Shown here piece after piece: positions 1-6,362 of a DNA stretch of 7,040 bases. A program made the position numbers and the translations under genes. Numbering within the stretch: the stretch's first letter is position 1; each line of letters starts with the position of its first letter. The notes beneath the pieces were generated by a model. It worked only from the letters and a program-made list of their open reading frames with translations, ran no database searches and had not been told where the DNA came from. The DNA is from Planctomycetota bacterium (GTDB taxonomy: Bacteria > Planctomycetota > Phycisphaerae > Sedimentisphaerales > Anaerohalosphaeraceae), in contig JAGHBX010000147.1 in NCBI GenBank assembly GCA_021160785.1, positions 1 through 7,040 on the forward strand, written 5' to 3'.

Positions 1-1233
1 CGCGTAGTAGCCCGCTTTGGAGTAGTAAGGTTTGTCAAATGCGTTAACGCCGAATGCTTCGCGCATGACGTCGGCCCACCATGCAAAGCGGTTCTGGTAG
101 CTGGACCAGTAGCTCACCCCCTCGTGCCAGCCGCCGTCGTCGTCGCACCACACGGGGTAGGCATTGTAAAAAACATTCATGGCAAACCACACCCAGTCGT
201 CGGCACCGTCGATTTCGCCCAAAAAAGCAATCCCCACTTCTCCTAAGAAATGCCATGCGCGGTTGGAATGGCTGCTGTAGGGCCGCCACAGATGCCGCGG
301 ACAAAGGTGCTTGTCCATTTCTTCACCGCGAACCTTCATGACCTTGCGGCAGGCCTCTTTTTCGTCTTCGGTGAGCAGGTCGTTTATGAAGGTGTAGGTT
401 CGCGAGAAGTAATAGTTGTACGGCATTCCGGCTTCGTCGTTATAACGGTAGCCCGTGCTGCCGACCGGGTCCCATTCGGCGCAGTCCATGAGGATGCGTT
501 TGGCTAAGTTGCCGTATTCTTTGTTGCCGTCGAGCAGATATGCAAAGCCCAAAGTGGCCGCGCTGTTGAGGGTCTTGCTTGTGTATGTCCGATTGCCCCA
601 CCAGATTTTTCGCCAGGGGTCGCTGCCGCGAACAATGTCTTTGGGATAGGTTGGCGGTTCTTCGGTTGGCGGAGGATTCTTGACGATTCTCTCGCAGGAC
701 TTGACAAGGTCGGCGTATTTGTTTTTGAGCCTGCCCCTTGCGAGACTTTTCAGTTGACCGACTTTTTCCGGCCGAACAAACAGACGCGGATGAGTGCGCG
801 GGATCCGTTTGAGCAGTTCCTCTCGCGATGGCATGGGCATGTTGGCGGCGTCTTTGGCGATTGTGAATTTGCGGACGGCGCTCCAGTTGGTGGTATTGCC
901 GGCTTTGTCCGTCCCGCGATATCGCCAGTAATACATGCCCCGCTTGAAAATCCTGTCGGGGCAGTGTACGTTGCAGGCGATCTTGTCGGCGGCATAGAGG
1001 TTATCTTTGAAACCCAAATCGGAGGCGCACTGCACATGCCATTTGAGCCCTTTCTGCGGACGCCATGAGAAACTCGGCGGATTGACCTGGCTGACCGACC
1101 CGTCGCCGGGTCGATAACCCCATTCGCCGGGCTGTGCGGGCGATTCGTCGAGCTTAAGCTGCTTTGCCGCAGCGGAGCCGGCTGCAATAAGCATTAGAAC
1201 CACCGTCGCACATATCTTTGCTTTGTCGGACAT
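1..1233 (-). CDS. Secreted DUF4962 / heparinase II/III-like polysaccharide lyase (3' end outside window)
   Basis: Reading the minus strand from the ATG at 1233-1231 gives 411 codons with no stop, so the gene continues past the left edge. Residues 1-23 form a signal peptide (K-rich start, hydrophobic VVLMLIAAG, cleavage after SAAA), so the product is exported. Residues about 43-115 are an Fn3-like sandwich (PPSFSWRP, then YYWRYRGTD and NTTNWSAVRKF). From about residue 125 (RTHPRLFVRPE) it matches the DUF4962/heparinase II/III helical toroid. Conserved-looking stretches are SSHSNRAWHFLGE (320-332) and DDDGGWHEGVSYWSSY (364-379). His322, Asn324, His370 and Tyr375/Tyr379 are candidate active-site residues by family logic, not proven. 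Such enzymes cleave uronate-containing glycans by beta-elimination; the substrate is unknown. The C-terminal beta-sheet domain should lie beyond the window. AAGGAG at 1247-1242, 8 bases before the ATG, supports the start. It is divergent from the hydrolase at 1521. Family call is firm, substrate is not. Confidence 0.88.
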   Translation of the reverse strand, partial: MSDKAKICATVVLMLIAAGSAAAKQLKLDESPAQPGEWGYRPGDGSVSQVNPPSFSWRPQKGLKWHVQCASDLGFKDNLYAADKIACNVHCPDRIFKRGMYYWRYRGTDKAGNTTNWSAVRKFTIAKDAANMPMPSREELLKRIPRTHPRLFVRPEKVGQLKSLARGRLKNKYADLVKSCERIVKNPPPTEEPPTYPKDIVRGSDPWRKIWWGNRTYTSKTLNSAATLGFAYLLDGNKEYGNLAKRILMDCAEWDPVGSTGYRYNDEAGMPYNYYFSRTYTFINDLLTEDEKEACRKVMKVRGEEMDKHLCPRHLWRPYSSHSNRAWHFLGEVGIAFLGEIDGADDWVWFAMNVFYNAYPVWCDDDGGWHEGVSYWSSYQNRFAWWADVMREAFGVNAFDKPYYSKAGYYA

Positions 1234-1323
1234 TGCTATTTCTCCTTTTTGGTTTCCTGTCGCCGAGTCCTGCGTATCCATTCTTACAAATCGGGAGCCA
1301 TTCCCTCTCTCCGAGGTCAGGGT

Positions 1324-1352
1324 ATTATATCCGGGCACAGCTTTCAAAGCAA
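1324..1352 (-). promoter_or_regulatory. Sigma70-like promoter of the lyase gene
   Basis: On the minus strand, TTGCTT (1352-1347), a 17-base spacer and a perfect TATAAT (1329-1324) lie about 90 bases upstream of the lyase ATG. Transcription would begin near 1317 and give a leader of roughly 85 bases. The -10 is consensus and the -35 matches at TTG only. The position relative to a well-supported start and the ideal spacing make this the best promoter in the window. It is a prediction from consensus; planctomycete promoters are less well characterised than those of E. coli. Confidence 0.6.
1340..1350. promoter_or_regulatory. Palindrome overlapping the lyase -35: operator candidate
   Basis: GCTTTCAAAGC is a perfect 5+1+5 palindrome. 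It overlaps the -35/spacer junction of the leftward promoter and lies about 35 bases upstream of the rightward -35 candidate. AGCTT/AAGCT arms (1339-1355) extend a second, overlapping symmetry. A regulator here could control both divergent genes. No regulator gene is in the window, and an 11-base palindrome can arise by chance. Confidence 0.25.
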
Positions 1353-1384
1353 GCTATATGAGCAAATGGAACTTCTCGTGAGCC

Positions 1385-1413
1385 TTGTTTTCGAGGGGCT
1401 TTTGAGGTATGCT
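1385..1413 (+). promoter_or_regulatory. Possible promoter of the DUF4038 hydrolase gene
   Basis: TTGTTT (1385-1390), a 17-base spacer and TATGCT (1408-1413) face rightward, with a predicted start near 1420 and a leader of about 100 bases before the ATG at 1521. The match is 4 of 6 at each box, so it is weaker than the leftward promoter. Together they would give back-to-back promoters whose -35 boxes are about 32 bases apart. Confidence 0.4.
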
Positions 1414-1436
1414 GTCGTAAAGATGAAAAACGCAGC

Positions 1437-1491
1437 CCGGATTATTTTCTTTTTATTCGTCCGGCTGAATTCAAGAAAACAAAACCCGGAC
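1437..1491 (+). repeat. Three CCGG-containing arms able to form alternative hairpins in the hydrolase leader
   Basis: CCGGA (1437-1441) can pair with TCCGG (1460-1464). The same middle arm, as GTCCGG (1459-1464), can instead pair with CCGGAC (1486-1491). The two hairpins exclude each other and lie between the predicted transcription start and the ribosome site at 1505-1510. The stems are only 5-6 bp with loops of 18-21 bases, so this may have no function. Confidence 0.25.
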
Positions 1492-1520
1492 AGCAGTACA
1501 GGAAAAGGAGAAACAATCCA

Positions 1521-3203
1521 ATGAAAGAATTCACAGTTTTTTCCGGTATGGCATCTATCATGGTGATTGCCCTTGCATGCGTTTGCTTTGGGCAGGTGAA
1601 GGTGAAGGAATGGGATGTCTTTGAGATCGAGATGACCGCTCAGGATGAAACGTCAAACCCCTACGTTAACCGTCTGCCGGACGATGGTCCCGGATATGTC
1701 AAAGTCGTCTTTAGGGGCGAAACCGGAAAGGCAAAAGGCAAAATCCTGACAGTGACGGGCTTCTGGGACGGGGGCGACACCTGGAAGGTCAGATTTGCTC
1801 CTCCCGCCGGCGGCGAATGGTCCTATGTCAGCCATTCAAAGGATGCAGGCCTCAATGCAACAAAGGGCAAACTGCTCTGCACCGAATGGAGCGAAACCGA
1901 AAAAAACGCCAATCCGACCCGACGAGGCCCCGTGAGAGTCTGCAAGACCGGTGGTCGGGCGGGCAGATATTTCCAATACGCAGACGGCACGCCGTTTCCG
2001 TGGCTGGGCGATACGTGGTGGAACTGGACCAAGCGCCGAATCAAGTTCGAAAGCTTCAAGAAGCTTGCCGATGATCGTGCCGCCAAAGGGTTCAACGTAG
2101 GTCAACTGTTCTTTGCCGGCCGCGGCTGGGGCGGCGACAGTTCGCTGCTCAACGGTTCTTTTGATCGGCCGGACTTCGACCATCTGCATCATATCGAAAG
2201 CTATATCCGATACGCAAATTCCGTCGGCATTACCGTCTGGGTGCATGGCTGGTGGAACAGCCCGCATATGGACAAGACCATCGGTGCAGACAAGATACGG
2301 CGATGGTGTCGCTACATGGTCCATCGGCTGGGCGCCTATAATGTGACATGGGTCTTGAGCGGCGAGTACAACATGAACAACTATGGAAACCTTGGCCTGG
2401 ACTTCTGGAAGCAATTGGGTGCGTTGATCGATGCCGAAGACCCTTACGACCGCATCATCGGGGCGCATCCCACACCGCCGGGCTGGGGCGGCGGAGCCGA
2501 AGCGCCCCAGTGGTCAACCGCCGAGGTTCTGCACGACGAAGACTGGCTCGATTACAATCAGTCCCAGACGGGGCATGGCAAGTGGCGAAATGAAATGATT
2601 CCACGGATTGTAACCGATGCTTACAATCGCAAGCCCCCCAAGCCCATCGTTGTCACCGAGCCGTGGTACGAATTTACGCGCGGCAGCGCAAGTGCAGAAG
2701 ATATTCGCTTCGGCGCATGGTCGGCAATTTGCTCCGGCGCCGCCGGGCACAGCTACGCGGGTGGACACGTCTGGAAGGCCCACGTCCCCGAAGCGCCCGC
2801 CGGCAAAGACAATTGGCCAATGGAGTTAAGCTTCGAGGTCAATACGCTCGATTATCCGGGAGCCGTCTCGCTCGGCTTCATGGCGCAATTTCTGCGGAGC
2901 ATCGAATGGTGGCGGCTCAGTCCACATCCGGAGCTGGTGCTGGAAAACCCATCGCCGTTCTGTGCAGCCCGACCCGGCAAAGAGTACCTTATCTACCTCC
3001 GCTGGGGCGGTGCGCTAAAGGTCGACTTGAAAGACGCCGCAGAGGCGGATACCTTCGAGTGCAAGTGGTTCGACTTGACGAAAAGTACTCTCCGAAAAAC
3101 AACAACCATCAAAGGCGGCGCAACCCGGACCCTGCATCCGCCCGAAGACTATCCGACCAAATTACAGTATAAAGACTGGCTCTTGCACATAAAAAAGAAA
3201 TAA
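1521..3203 (+). CDS. Secreted DUF5060 + DUF4038 (apiosidase-like, GH140-type) glycoside hydrolase
   Basis: This is a complete 560-residue protein. AAGGAG at 1505-1510, 10 bases ahead, supports the start. Residues 1 to about 25 are a signal peptide (VIALACVCFG, then Q), and the cysteines do not make a convincing lipobox. Residues about 28-120 are a DUF5060 beta-sandwich (GFWDGGDTWKVRFAPP, GGEWSY). Residues about 146-465 are a DUF4038 TIM barrel: WLGDTWW (161-167), WVHGWWN (240-246), WVLSGEYN with Glu282 at the expected acid/base place, and PIVVTEPWYE with Glu380 at the expected nucleophile place. The last ~85 residues (AARPGKEYLIYLRW to the end) resemble the 'putative collagen-binding domain of a collagenase'. 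Characterised DUF4038 relatives include GH140 apiosidases acting on rhamnogalacturonan-II side chains, but the family is broad and apiose specificity is not shown here. It is divergent from the lyase and probably co-regulated with it. No strong terminator follows. Confidence 0.9.
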   Translation: MKEFTVFSGMASIMVIALACVCFGQVKVKEWDVFEIEMTAQDETSNPYVNRLPDDGPGYVKVVFRGETGKAKGKILTVTGFWDGGDTWKVRFAPPAGGEWSYVSHSKDAGLNATKGKLLCTEWSETEKNANPTRRGPVRVCKTGGRAGRYFQYADGTPFPWLGDTWWNWTKRRIKFESFKKLADDRAAKGFNVGQLFFAGRGWGGDSSLLNGSFDRPDFDHLHHIESYIRYANSVGITVWVHGWWNSPHMDKTIGADKIRRWCRYMVHRLGAYNVTWVLSGEYNMNNYGNLGLDFWKQLGALIDAEDPYDRIIGAHPTPPGWGGGAEAPQWSTAEVLHDEDWLDYNQSQTGHGKWRNEMIPRIVTDAYNRKPPKPIVVTEPWYEFTRGSASAEDIRFGAWSAICSGAAGHSYAGGHVWKAHVPEAPAGKDNWPMELSFEVNTLDYPGAVSLGFMAQFLRSIEWWRLSPHPELVLENPSPFCAARPGKEYLIYLRWGGALKVDLKDAAEADTFECKWFDLTKSTLRKTTTIKGGATRTLHPPEDYPTKLQYKDWLLHIKKK

Positions 3204-3205
3204 AT

Positions 3206-3233
3206 TTGCAGCCGCAAGATGTTGTAGTATACT
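3206..3233 (+). promoter_or_regulatory. Sigma70-like promoter of the prepilin gene
   Basis: TTGCAG (3206-3211), a 16-base spacer and TATACT (3228-3233) start three bases after the hydrolase stop codon. Four of six bases match at the -35 and five of six at the -10. Transcription would start near 3240 and give a leader of about 105 bases. The -10 sits inside the palindrome AGTATACT (3226-3233). This suggests the prepilin is a separate unit from the hydrolase. Confidence 0.5.
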
Positions 3234-3253
3234 CATTAAAGAAGGAAAGGAGT

Positions 3254-3293
3254 TTGCTCGTATGCGATAGAATATAACCAAAATACGAGGCAA
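3254..3293 (+). promoter_or_regulatory. Leader hairpin 1 upstream of the prepilin gene
   Basis: TTGCTCGTAT (3254-3263) pairs with ATACGA, one bulged G, then GCAA (3283-3293): ten base pairs around a 19-base A-rich loop (3264-3282). Just upstream, AAAGGAG (3246-3252) is a good ribosome site, and nine bases later ATG-CGA-TAG (3262-3270) is a start-plus-stop mini-cistron lying partly in the stem. I do not recognise this as a known riboswitch class. Confidence 0.4.
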
Positions 3294-3308
3294 TGGCAGG
3301 ACTTGGTG

Positions 3309-3327
3309 CACGCCGGCAGCAGGCGTG
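3309..3327 (+). promoter_or_regulatory. Leader hairpin 2, next to the prepilin ribosome site
   Basis: CACGCC (3309-3314) and GGCGTG (3322-3327) form a perfect GC-rich 6-bp stem with a 7-base loop. It ends five bases before the AGGAGG at 3333, so it could affect ribosome access or transcript stability. The pairing is directly visible; the function is inferred. Confidence 0.35.
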
Positions 3328-3332
3328 GATTC

Positions 3333-3338
3333 AGGAGG
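3333..3338 (+). promoter_or_regulatory. Ribosome binding site that fixes the prepilin start
   Basis: A full AGGAGG lies 8 bases before the ATG at 3347. An in-frame ATG at 3293 would add 18 residues (beginning MAGLGARRQQ) in front of the prepilin leader. It has no Shine-Dalgarno and would misplace the short charged leader that prepilin peptidase needs, so 3347 is chosen. Confidence 0.8.
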
Positions 3339-3346
3339 ACATCGTC

Positions 3347-4066
3347 ATGAAGGACAAAAAGGGTTTCACGCTGATTGAGCTTTTGGTGGTTATTGCCATC
3401 ATTGCCCTGCTGCTGGCAGTATTGCTGCCGGCGCTTAAGAAAGTCAAGGAGGCGGGCAAGCGAGCCGTTTGCCTCAGCCACATCAGGCAGTTGTCGATGG
3501 CCTGGAGGCTGTATGCCGACGACAACAACGATAATATTTGCGCCGCCAACATCGGACATTCACCGTACGGCTGGGTAGACACGATGGATGTGGCGGACCC
3601 GATCGACGTACAGATACAGGCTATTGAGACCGGGATGCTGTTTCCTTATTGTCAAACCATTAAAGTCTACCGATGTCCCACCGTCCCCCGCACTGAGTTG
3701 CGATCCTATTCCATCGTCTGCTCAATGAACACCAATCCCGGAGGAAGCTGGAAGGGAAAAGTCCTCACAAAAATGGGACAGGTCACAAATGCGCCAAGCA
3801 GAATAGTCTTCATCTGTGAAGGCAAGGTAACCAATTACGCCTTTTCGATCTATTACACCGAAAACCGATGGCGGGATATACCGCCGATTCATCATTCCGA
3901 AGGGACAACTTTTTCTTTTGTCGACGGACACAGCGATTACTGGAAATGGCGAGATCAGGACACGATAGATTTTGCCATGGGAGTCTCCGGCTCTTCTGCG
4001 GTCCAGCCAGACAATCGGGATTTGACCAGACTGCGCAGAGCGATCTGGGGTTCCCTGAAAAACTGA
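3347..4066 (+). CDS. Type II secretion/DUF1559-like prepilin with N-methylation and H-X9-DG motifs
   Basis: This is a 239-residue class III signal protein. The leader MKDKKG is followed by FTLIELLVVIAII and more hydrophobic residues. Prepilin peptidase would cut after Gly6, leaving methylatable Phe7 and the conserved Glu11 at +5. The helix continues as an amphipathic stalk (KKVKEAGKRAVCLSHIRQLSMAWRLYADDNND), typical of planctomycete pseudopilins. The globular half has the usual YRCP site (Cys110) and a second Cys125 in SIVCSMN, then His183-X9-Asp193-Gly194 (FSFVDGH), the processing-associated H-X9-DG motif. Such proteins are highly multiplied in planctomycetes and often sit beside secreted hydrolases; their role is unproven. 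This copy lies between a hydrolase and large surface-type proteins, which suggests a part in assembling or displaying them (inference). It has its own predicted promoter. No prepilin peptidase or pilus ATPase is in the window. Confidence 0.88.
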   Translation: MKDKKGFTLIELLVVIAIIALLLAVLLPALKKVKEAGKRAVCLSHIRQLSMAWRLYADDNNDNICAANIGHSPYGWVDTMDVADPIDVQIQAIETGMLFPYCQTIKVYRCPTVPRTELRSYSIVCSMNTNPGGSWKGKVLTKMGQVTNAPSRIVFICEGKVTNYAFSIYYTENRWRDIPPIHHSEGTTFSFVDGHSDYWKWRDQDTIDFAMGVSGSSAVQPDNRDLTRLRRAIWGSLKN

Positions 4067-4124
4067 AACACCCAAATATGAATGTGATGATGTAATCTGA
4101 AGCAGTGTTTATTTGTTAATACTC

Positions 4125-4130
4125 AGGAGG
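4125..4130 (+). promoter_or_regulatory. Consensus ribosome site before a 25-codon ORF
   Basis: AGGAGG lies 8 bases ahead of the ATG at 4139. It is as good as the prepilin site and better than those of the two large downstream genes. It is the main reason to take the short ORF seriously. Confidence 0.5.
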
Positions 4131-4138
4131 AATCGGTT

Positions 4139-4216
4139 ATGAAATGCGACGAGGTCGAAGTTCATTTCGCAGCCGGCAAGAGTCGGCGTCTCTACCCGTA
4201 CTTGACCCCCGGCTGA
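4139..4216 (+). CDS. Small ORF of 25 codons, unknown function
   Basis: ATG at 4139 to TGA at 4214-4216 encodes a 25-residue peptide starting MKCDEVEVHFAAGK and ending YPYLTPG. It has no signal peptide or membrane segment and is mixed-charge. The MKCDEV start is reminiscent of the first residues of zf-HC2 anti-sigma-type proteins, but nothing after it supports that. It could be a small protein, a leader peptide for the large gene 82 bases downstream, or the remnant of a longer gene. The same DNA holds two inverted-repeat sets, so it may act as RNA. The evidence for translation is only the consensus Shine-Dalgarno. Confidence 0.35.
   Translation: MKCDEVEVHFAAGKSRRLYPYLTPG
4141..4215 (+). repeat. 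Inverted repeats forming two potential hairpins across the small ORF
   Basis: First element: GAAATG (4141-4146) pairs with CATTTC (4163-4168), enclosing CGAC-GAG-GTCG (4147-4157), with AAGTT unpaired. Second element: CAGCCGG (4170-4176) pairs with CCGGCTG (4209-4215), enclosing AGAG/CTCT (4179-4182 with 4190-4193). The two sit side by side, as in a structured leader, about 80 bases before the next large gene. No T-run follows, so a plain terminator is unlikely. Confidence 0.35.
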
Positions 4217-4298
4217 GAAAGCAAGCCACATTCATTGAAACCGTTGCAGCCGCTAATCAAGGGAAAATCAAAGTCACTTTTTATTAAGGAGCGAGATT

Positions 4299-6314
4299 AT
4301 GTGTAGAAGAGTGTATTATCTTGTAGTATTCATCCTTGCCTGCACTGTTATGCTGTATTCCGGTGCGCAGGCACAACTCAAGGTGGATTTCGACGGGACC
4401 GACAGCGGCAATAACGCCGGCCCCACCCAGGAAGGCTTCGAGTCGATTCGTTCGGGGTCCGGCACCGACTCGAATGCGTCGGTCGATGTGAGCGTAACGT
4501 ATCCGGATGCGTTCGGACCGGGCAAGGATGCGACGGTCAGAATCAACGCAAACCGTTGGAAGTTGCGGGCGAACATTACCAGCGGCGATGAAACGGCAGT
4601 CGCGTTAGCCGATTTGTTACGTGATTTCGCCGCTCCAAAGGGCCTCGATACCGCAACGCTCTATTTGACGCTGCCTGCGGGCCTTTACTCGATTACTGTC
4701 TACCATCACGAGTCGAACCGCAGCCATGTCGAGGACGCCACTCTGACGCTCACCGATATCGACGGACCGCGTGATCCTGTTTTGCTGATAAGCGGCTATG
4801 GCGATGATCCGGCAACCGCACCGCTGGCATACGAGGCGACAATACGGTCTGACGGGACAAATACGATTACATTCGTGTATTTTAACGACGGCCCGAACGC
4901 AGGCGCCTTTCCCATCAACGGTTTTGTTCTGGATTCCATGATGGGTGCCCATGACCCTCAGCCTGCCAATAAACCACCGGTTTTTCAGGAACTCGATGTT
5001 ACCCTGGACTGGGCGGTGGGACTGGACCCGAACAACCTGGACCAGCCTAATCCTGCGATAACCGCACATTATATCTATATCGGCAGCGGCGAGCCGTCCG
5101 ATCCTAATCTCTATTACGCCGACCAGATACCGGCGGACGGACAGGCCAGGGCATCTTATGGACCGCTTAACCTTGGCACTGATGGAACATACCTATGGCG
5201 TGTCGATGAAAGCGTCAATGATTCGTCGCCTGGCGATCCGAACACGATAAAGGGAAAGGTCTGGACGTTTGAAACCATCAAGAGCACTCCCGTAATCGTG
5301 ACCCAGCCGCAGACGACGGTGGTGGCTCCAAACGGAACCGCCCAAATCAGCGTGGAAGTAGAGAGTCTCTCCCAGGAACACTACCAATGGTTCAAAGTCG
5401 GTAATCCGGATACTCCGGTCGGAGGCGACAGCCCCGATTTGATCATTGAAAATGCGACGGTCGAGACCGATGAGGGTCACTATTATTGCACCGTAACCAA
5501 TGACAGCGGCGTGCCTGTCGACACCGATATTGTAGGGCTCGGTATAAAACGCCAGGTCGTCTATCTGCCGTTGGATGGAGACTACATAGACGATTCCGGT
5601 GAAGGAAACGACGCCCAGGCCACAGACCCCAACACCGCTGTTTTCGTAGAGGGCAAAGTCGGCCAGGCCGTTGATATGGACGCAGCAGGCACGGCGCAGA
5701 TCGGCATATTCAATCCGTCCGAGTTCACCGACCGCGTCTCTATCAGCCTCTGGATCAACTCCAAGGGGCACCCCGACAACCTGGGACTCATCAGCAAGAG
5801 AACCGCTAACAACGCCGATGAGATGATGTGGACACTGCAGTTGCGCGGAGCAAATACCTCCACTGCCGGCAGCACGGTGAGGCAGGTGAGATTCTATACC
5901 AGCGGCGGCTTTGATGTTTACAGTGGAGCAGGAAACGAAGTGATTCCCGGCGAGTGGACGCATGTCTGCGTCACTGCCGACGGAACGACGGCTGCTGTCT
6001 ACCTCAACGGCATGCTTGTGGCCACGGGTCAGGGACCCATGGGCATGGGCGCCGATGTGCCGCTGTATATCGGCATGCAAGAGCTTCAAAACCGGATATT
6101 CGAGGGACAGGTGGATGAAGTCCGCATATTCAATTACGACGTTACAGCCGAAGAAGTAGCCCAGTTGTATTTCGATGTAACGGGCATTGGATCATGTGTG
6201 TATCCTTCGGATGCCGACATTGACGGGGATTGTGTTGTGGATCTCGTCGATCTTGCCGCTGTGGCCGGCGAGTGGTTGCACTGCGGCCTGCGCCCACTTT
6301 CGACGTGTCAGTAA
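4299..6314 (+). CDS. Secreted multidomain protein: novel N-terminal module, Fn3-like, Ig-like, LamG-like, dockerin-like tail
   Basis: This 671-residue protein has AAGGAG at 4286-4291, 7 bases before the ATG. The signal peptide spans residues 1-25 (cleavage after AQA). Residues about 27-212 form a beta-rich module (start LKVDFDG, middle LPAGLYSITVYHHES, end FPINGFVL) that I cannot assign; it recurs in the next gene. Residues about 226-327 look Fn3-like (GTYLWRVDESVND, KVWTFET). Residues about 329-418 are Ig-like (VTQPQTTVVAPNG, YQWFKVG, DEGHYYCTVTN), with Cys397 in strand F but no strand-B cysteine, so no canonical disulfide. Residues about 420-628 are a LamG/concanavalin-like fold (VYLPLDGDYIDDSG, VSISLWINS, GEWTHVCVTADG, VYLNG, GQVDEVRIFN). 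The tail (638-671) has DADIDGDCVVDLVDL, a dockerin/EF-hand-like calcium loop common at planctomycete C-termini. No catalytic motif is seen. It probably binds or adheres to glycan outside the cell. Confidence 0.82.
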   Translation: MCRRVYYLVVFILACTVMLYSGAQAQLKVDFDGTDSGNNAGPTQEGFESIRSGSGTDSNASVDVSVTYPDAFGPGKDATVRINANRWKLRANITSGDETAVALADLLRDFAAPKGLDTATLYLTLPAGLYSITVYHHESNRSHVEDATLTLTDIDGPRDPVLLISGYGDDPATAPLAYEATIRSDGTNTITFVYFNDGPNAGAFPINGFVLDSMMGAHDPQPANKPPVFQELDVTLDWAVGLDPNNLDQPNPAITAHYIYIGSGEPSDPNLYYADQIPADGQARASYGPLNLGTDGTYLWRVDESVNDSSPGDPNTIKGKVWTFETIKSTPVIVTQPQTTVVAPNGTAQISVEVESLSQEHYQWFKVGNPDTPVGGDSPDLIIENATVETDEGHYYCTVTNDSGVPVDTDIVGLGIKRQVVYLPLDGDYIDDSGEGNDAQATDPNTAVFVEGKVGQAVDMDAAGTAQIGIFNPSEFTDRVSISLWINSKGHPDNLGLISKRTANNADEMMWTLQLRGANTSTAGSTVRQVRFYTSGGFDVYSGAGNEVIPGEWTHVCVTADGTTAAVYLNGMLVATGQGPMGMGADVPLYIGMQELQNRIFEGQVDEVRIFNYDVTAEEVAQLYFDVTGIGSCVYPSDADIDGDCVVDLVDLAAVAGEWLHCGLRPLSTCQ

Positions 6315-6329
6315 CATTAACGCCTTACC

Positions 6330-6362
6330 GTGAACCCGGGCGACATCGTCGTTCGGGTTCAC
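6330..6362. terminator. Strong 15-bp hairpin between the tandem paralogues
   Basis: Bases 6330-6344 pair with 6348-6362 around a 3-base ATC loop: GTGAACCCG against CGGGTTCAC, two G-T (G·U) pairs, then CGAC against GTCG. It begins 16 bases after the stop codon of the upstream gene. The following bases (TTTAACTT) are only weakly T-rich, so it may be an imperfect intrinsic terminator or a processing/stability hairpin that sets the ratio of the two paralogues. Confidence 0.6.

Noticed and set aside
750..1187. 145-codon minus-strand ORF inside the lyase gene
   Set aside because: It is in another frame of the lyase, which is continuous with a signal peptide and family motifs. The alternative translation is Pro/Ser/Arg-rich and shadow-like.
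1249..1524. 91-codon plus-strand ORF across the divergent intergenic region, overlapping the hydrolase start by ATGA
   Set aside because: It starts at a TTG with no ribosome site, covers both predicted promoters, and its translation has no recognisable domain. The ATGA overlap is probably chance.
1533..1595. Lipoprotein signal in the hydrolase (ACVC near the N-terminus)
   Set aside because: The residues before either cysteine do not fit a lipobox, and cleavage around CFG-Q by signal peptidase I is more natural.
1836..2468. 210-codon antisense ORF opposite the DUF4038 hydrolase
   Set aside because: It is fully antisense to conserved catalytic-domain sequence, with no domain signature.
3293..3346. 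Upstream ATG extending the prepilin by 18 residues
   Set aside because: There is no Shine-Dalgarno and the extension would spoil the short charged leader. AGGAGG at 3333-3338 fits the ATG at 3347.
4183..4216. Purine-type riboswitch, suggested by TCTCTACC in the spacer before the large gene
   Set aside because: Only the junction-like bases match. The conserved loop sequences and three-way-junction stems of that class cannot be drawn.
5193..6089. 298-codon antisense ORF opposite the LamG-containing protein
   Set aside because: It is long but lies wholly opposite a gene with clear Fn3/Ig/LamG motifs. It has no convincing ribosome site or domain and is explained by codon-position GC bias.
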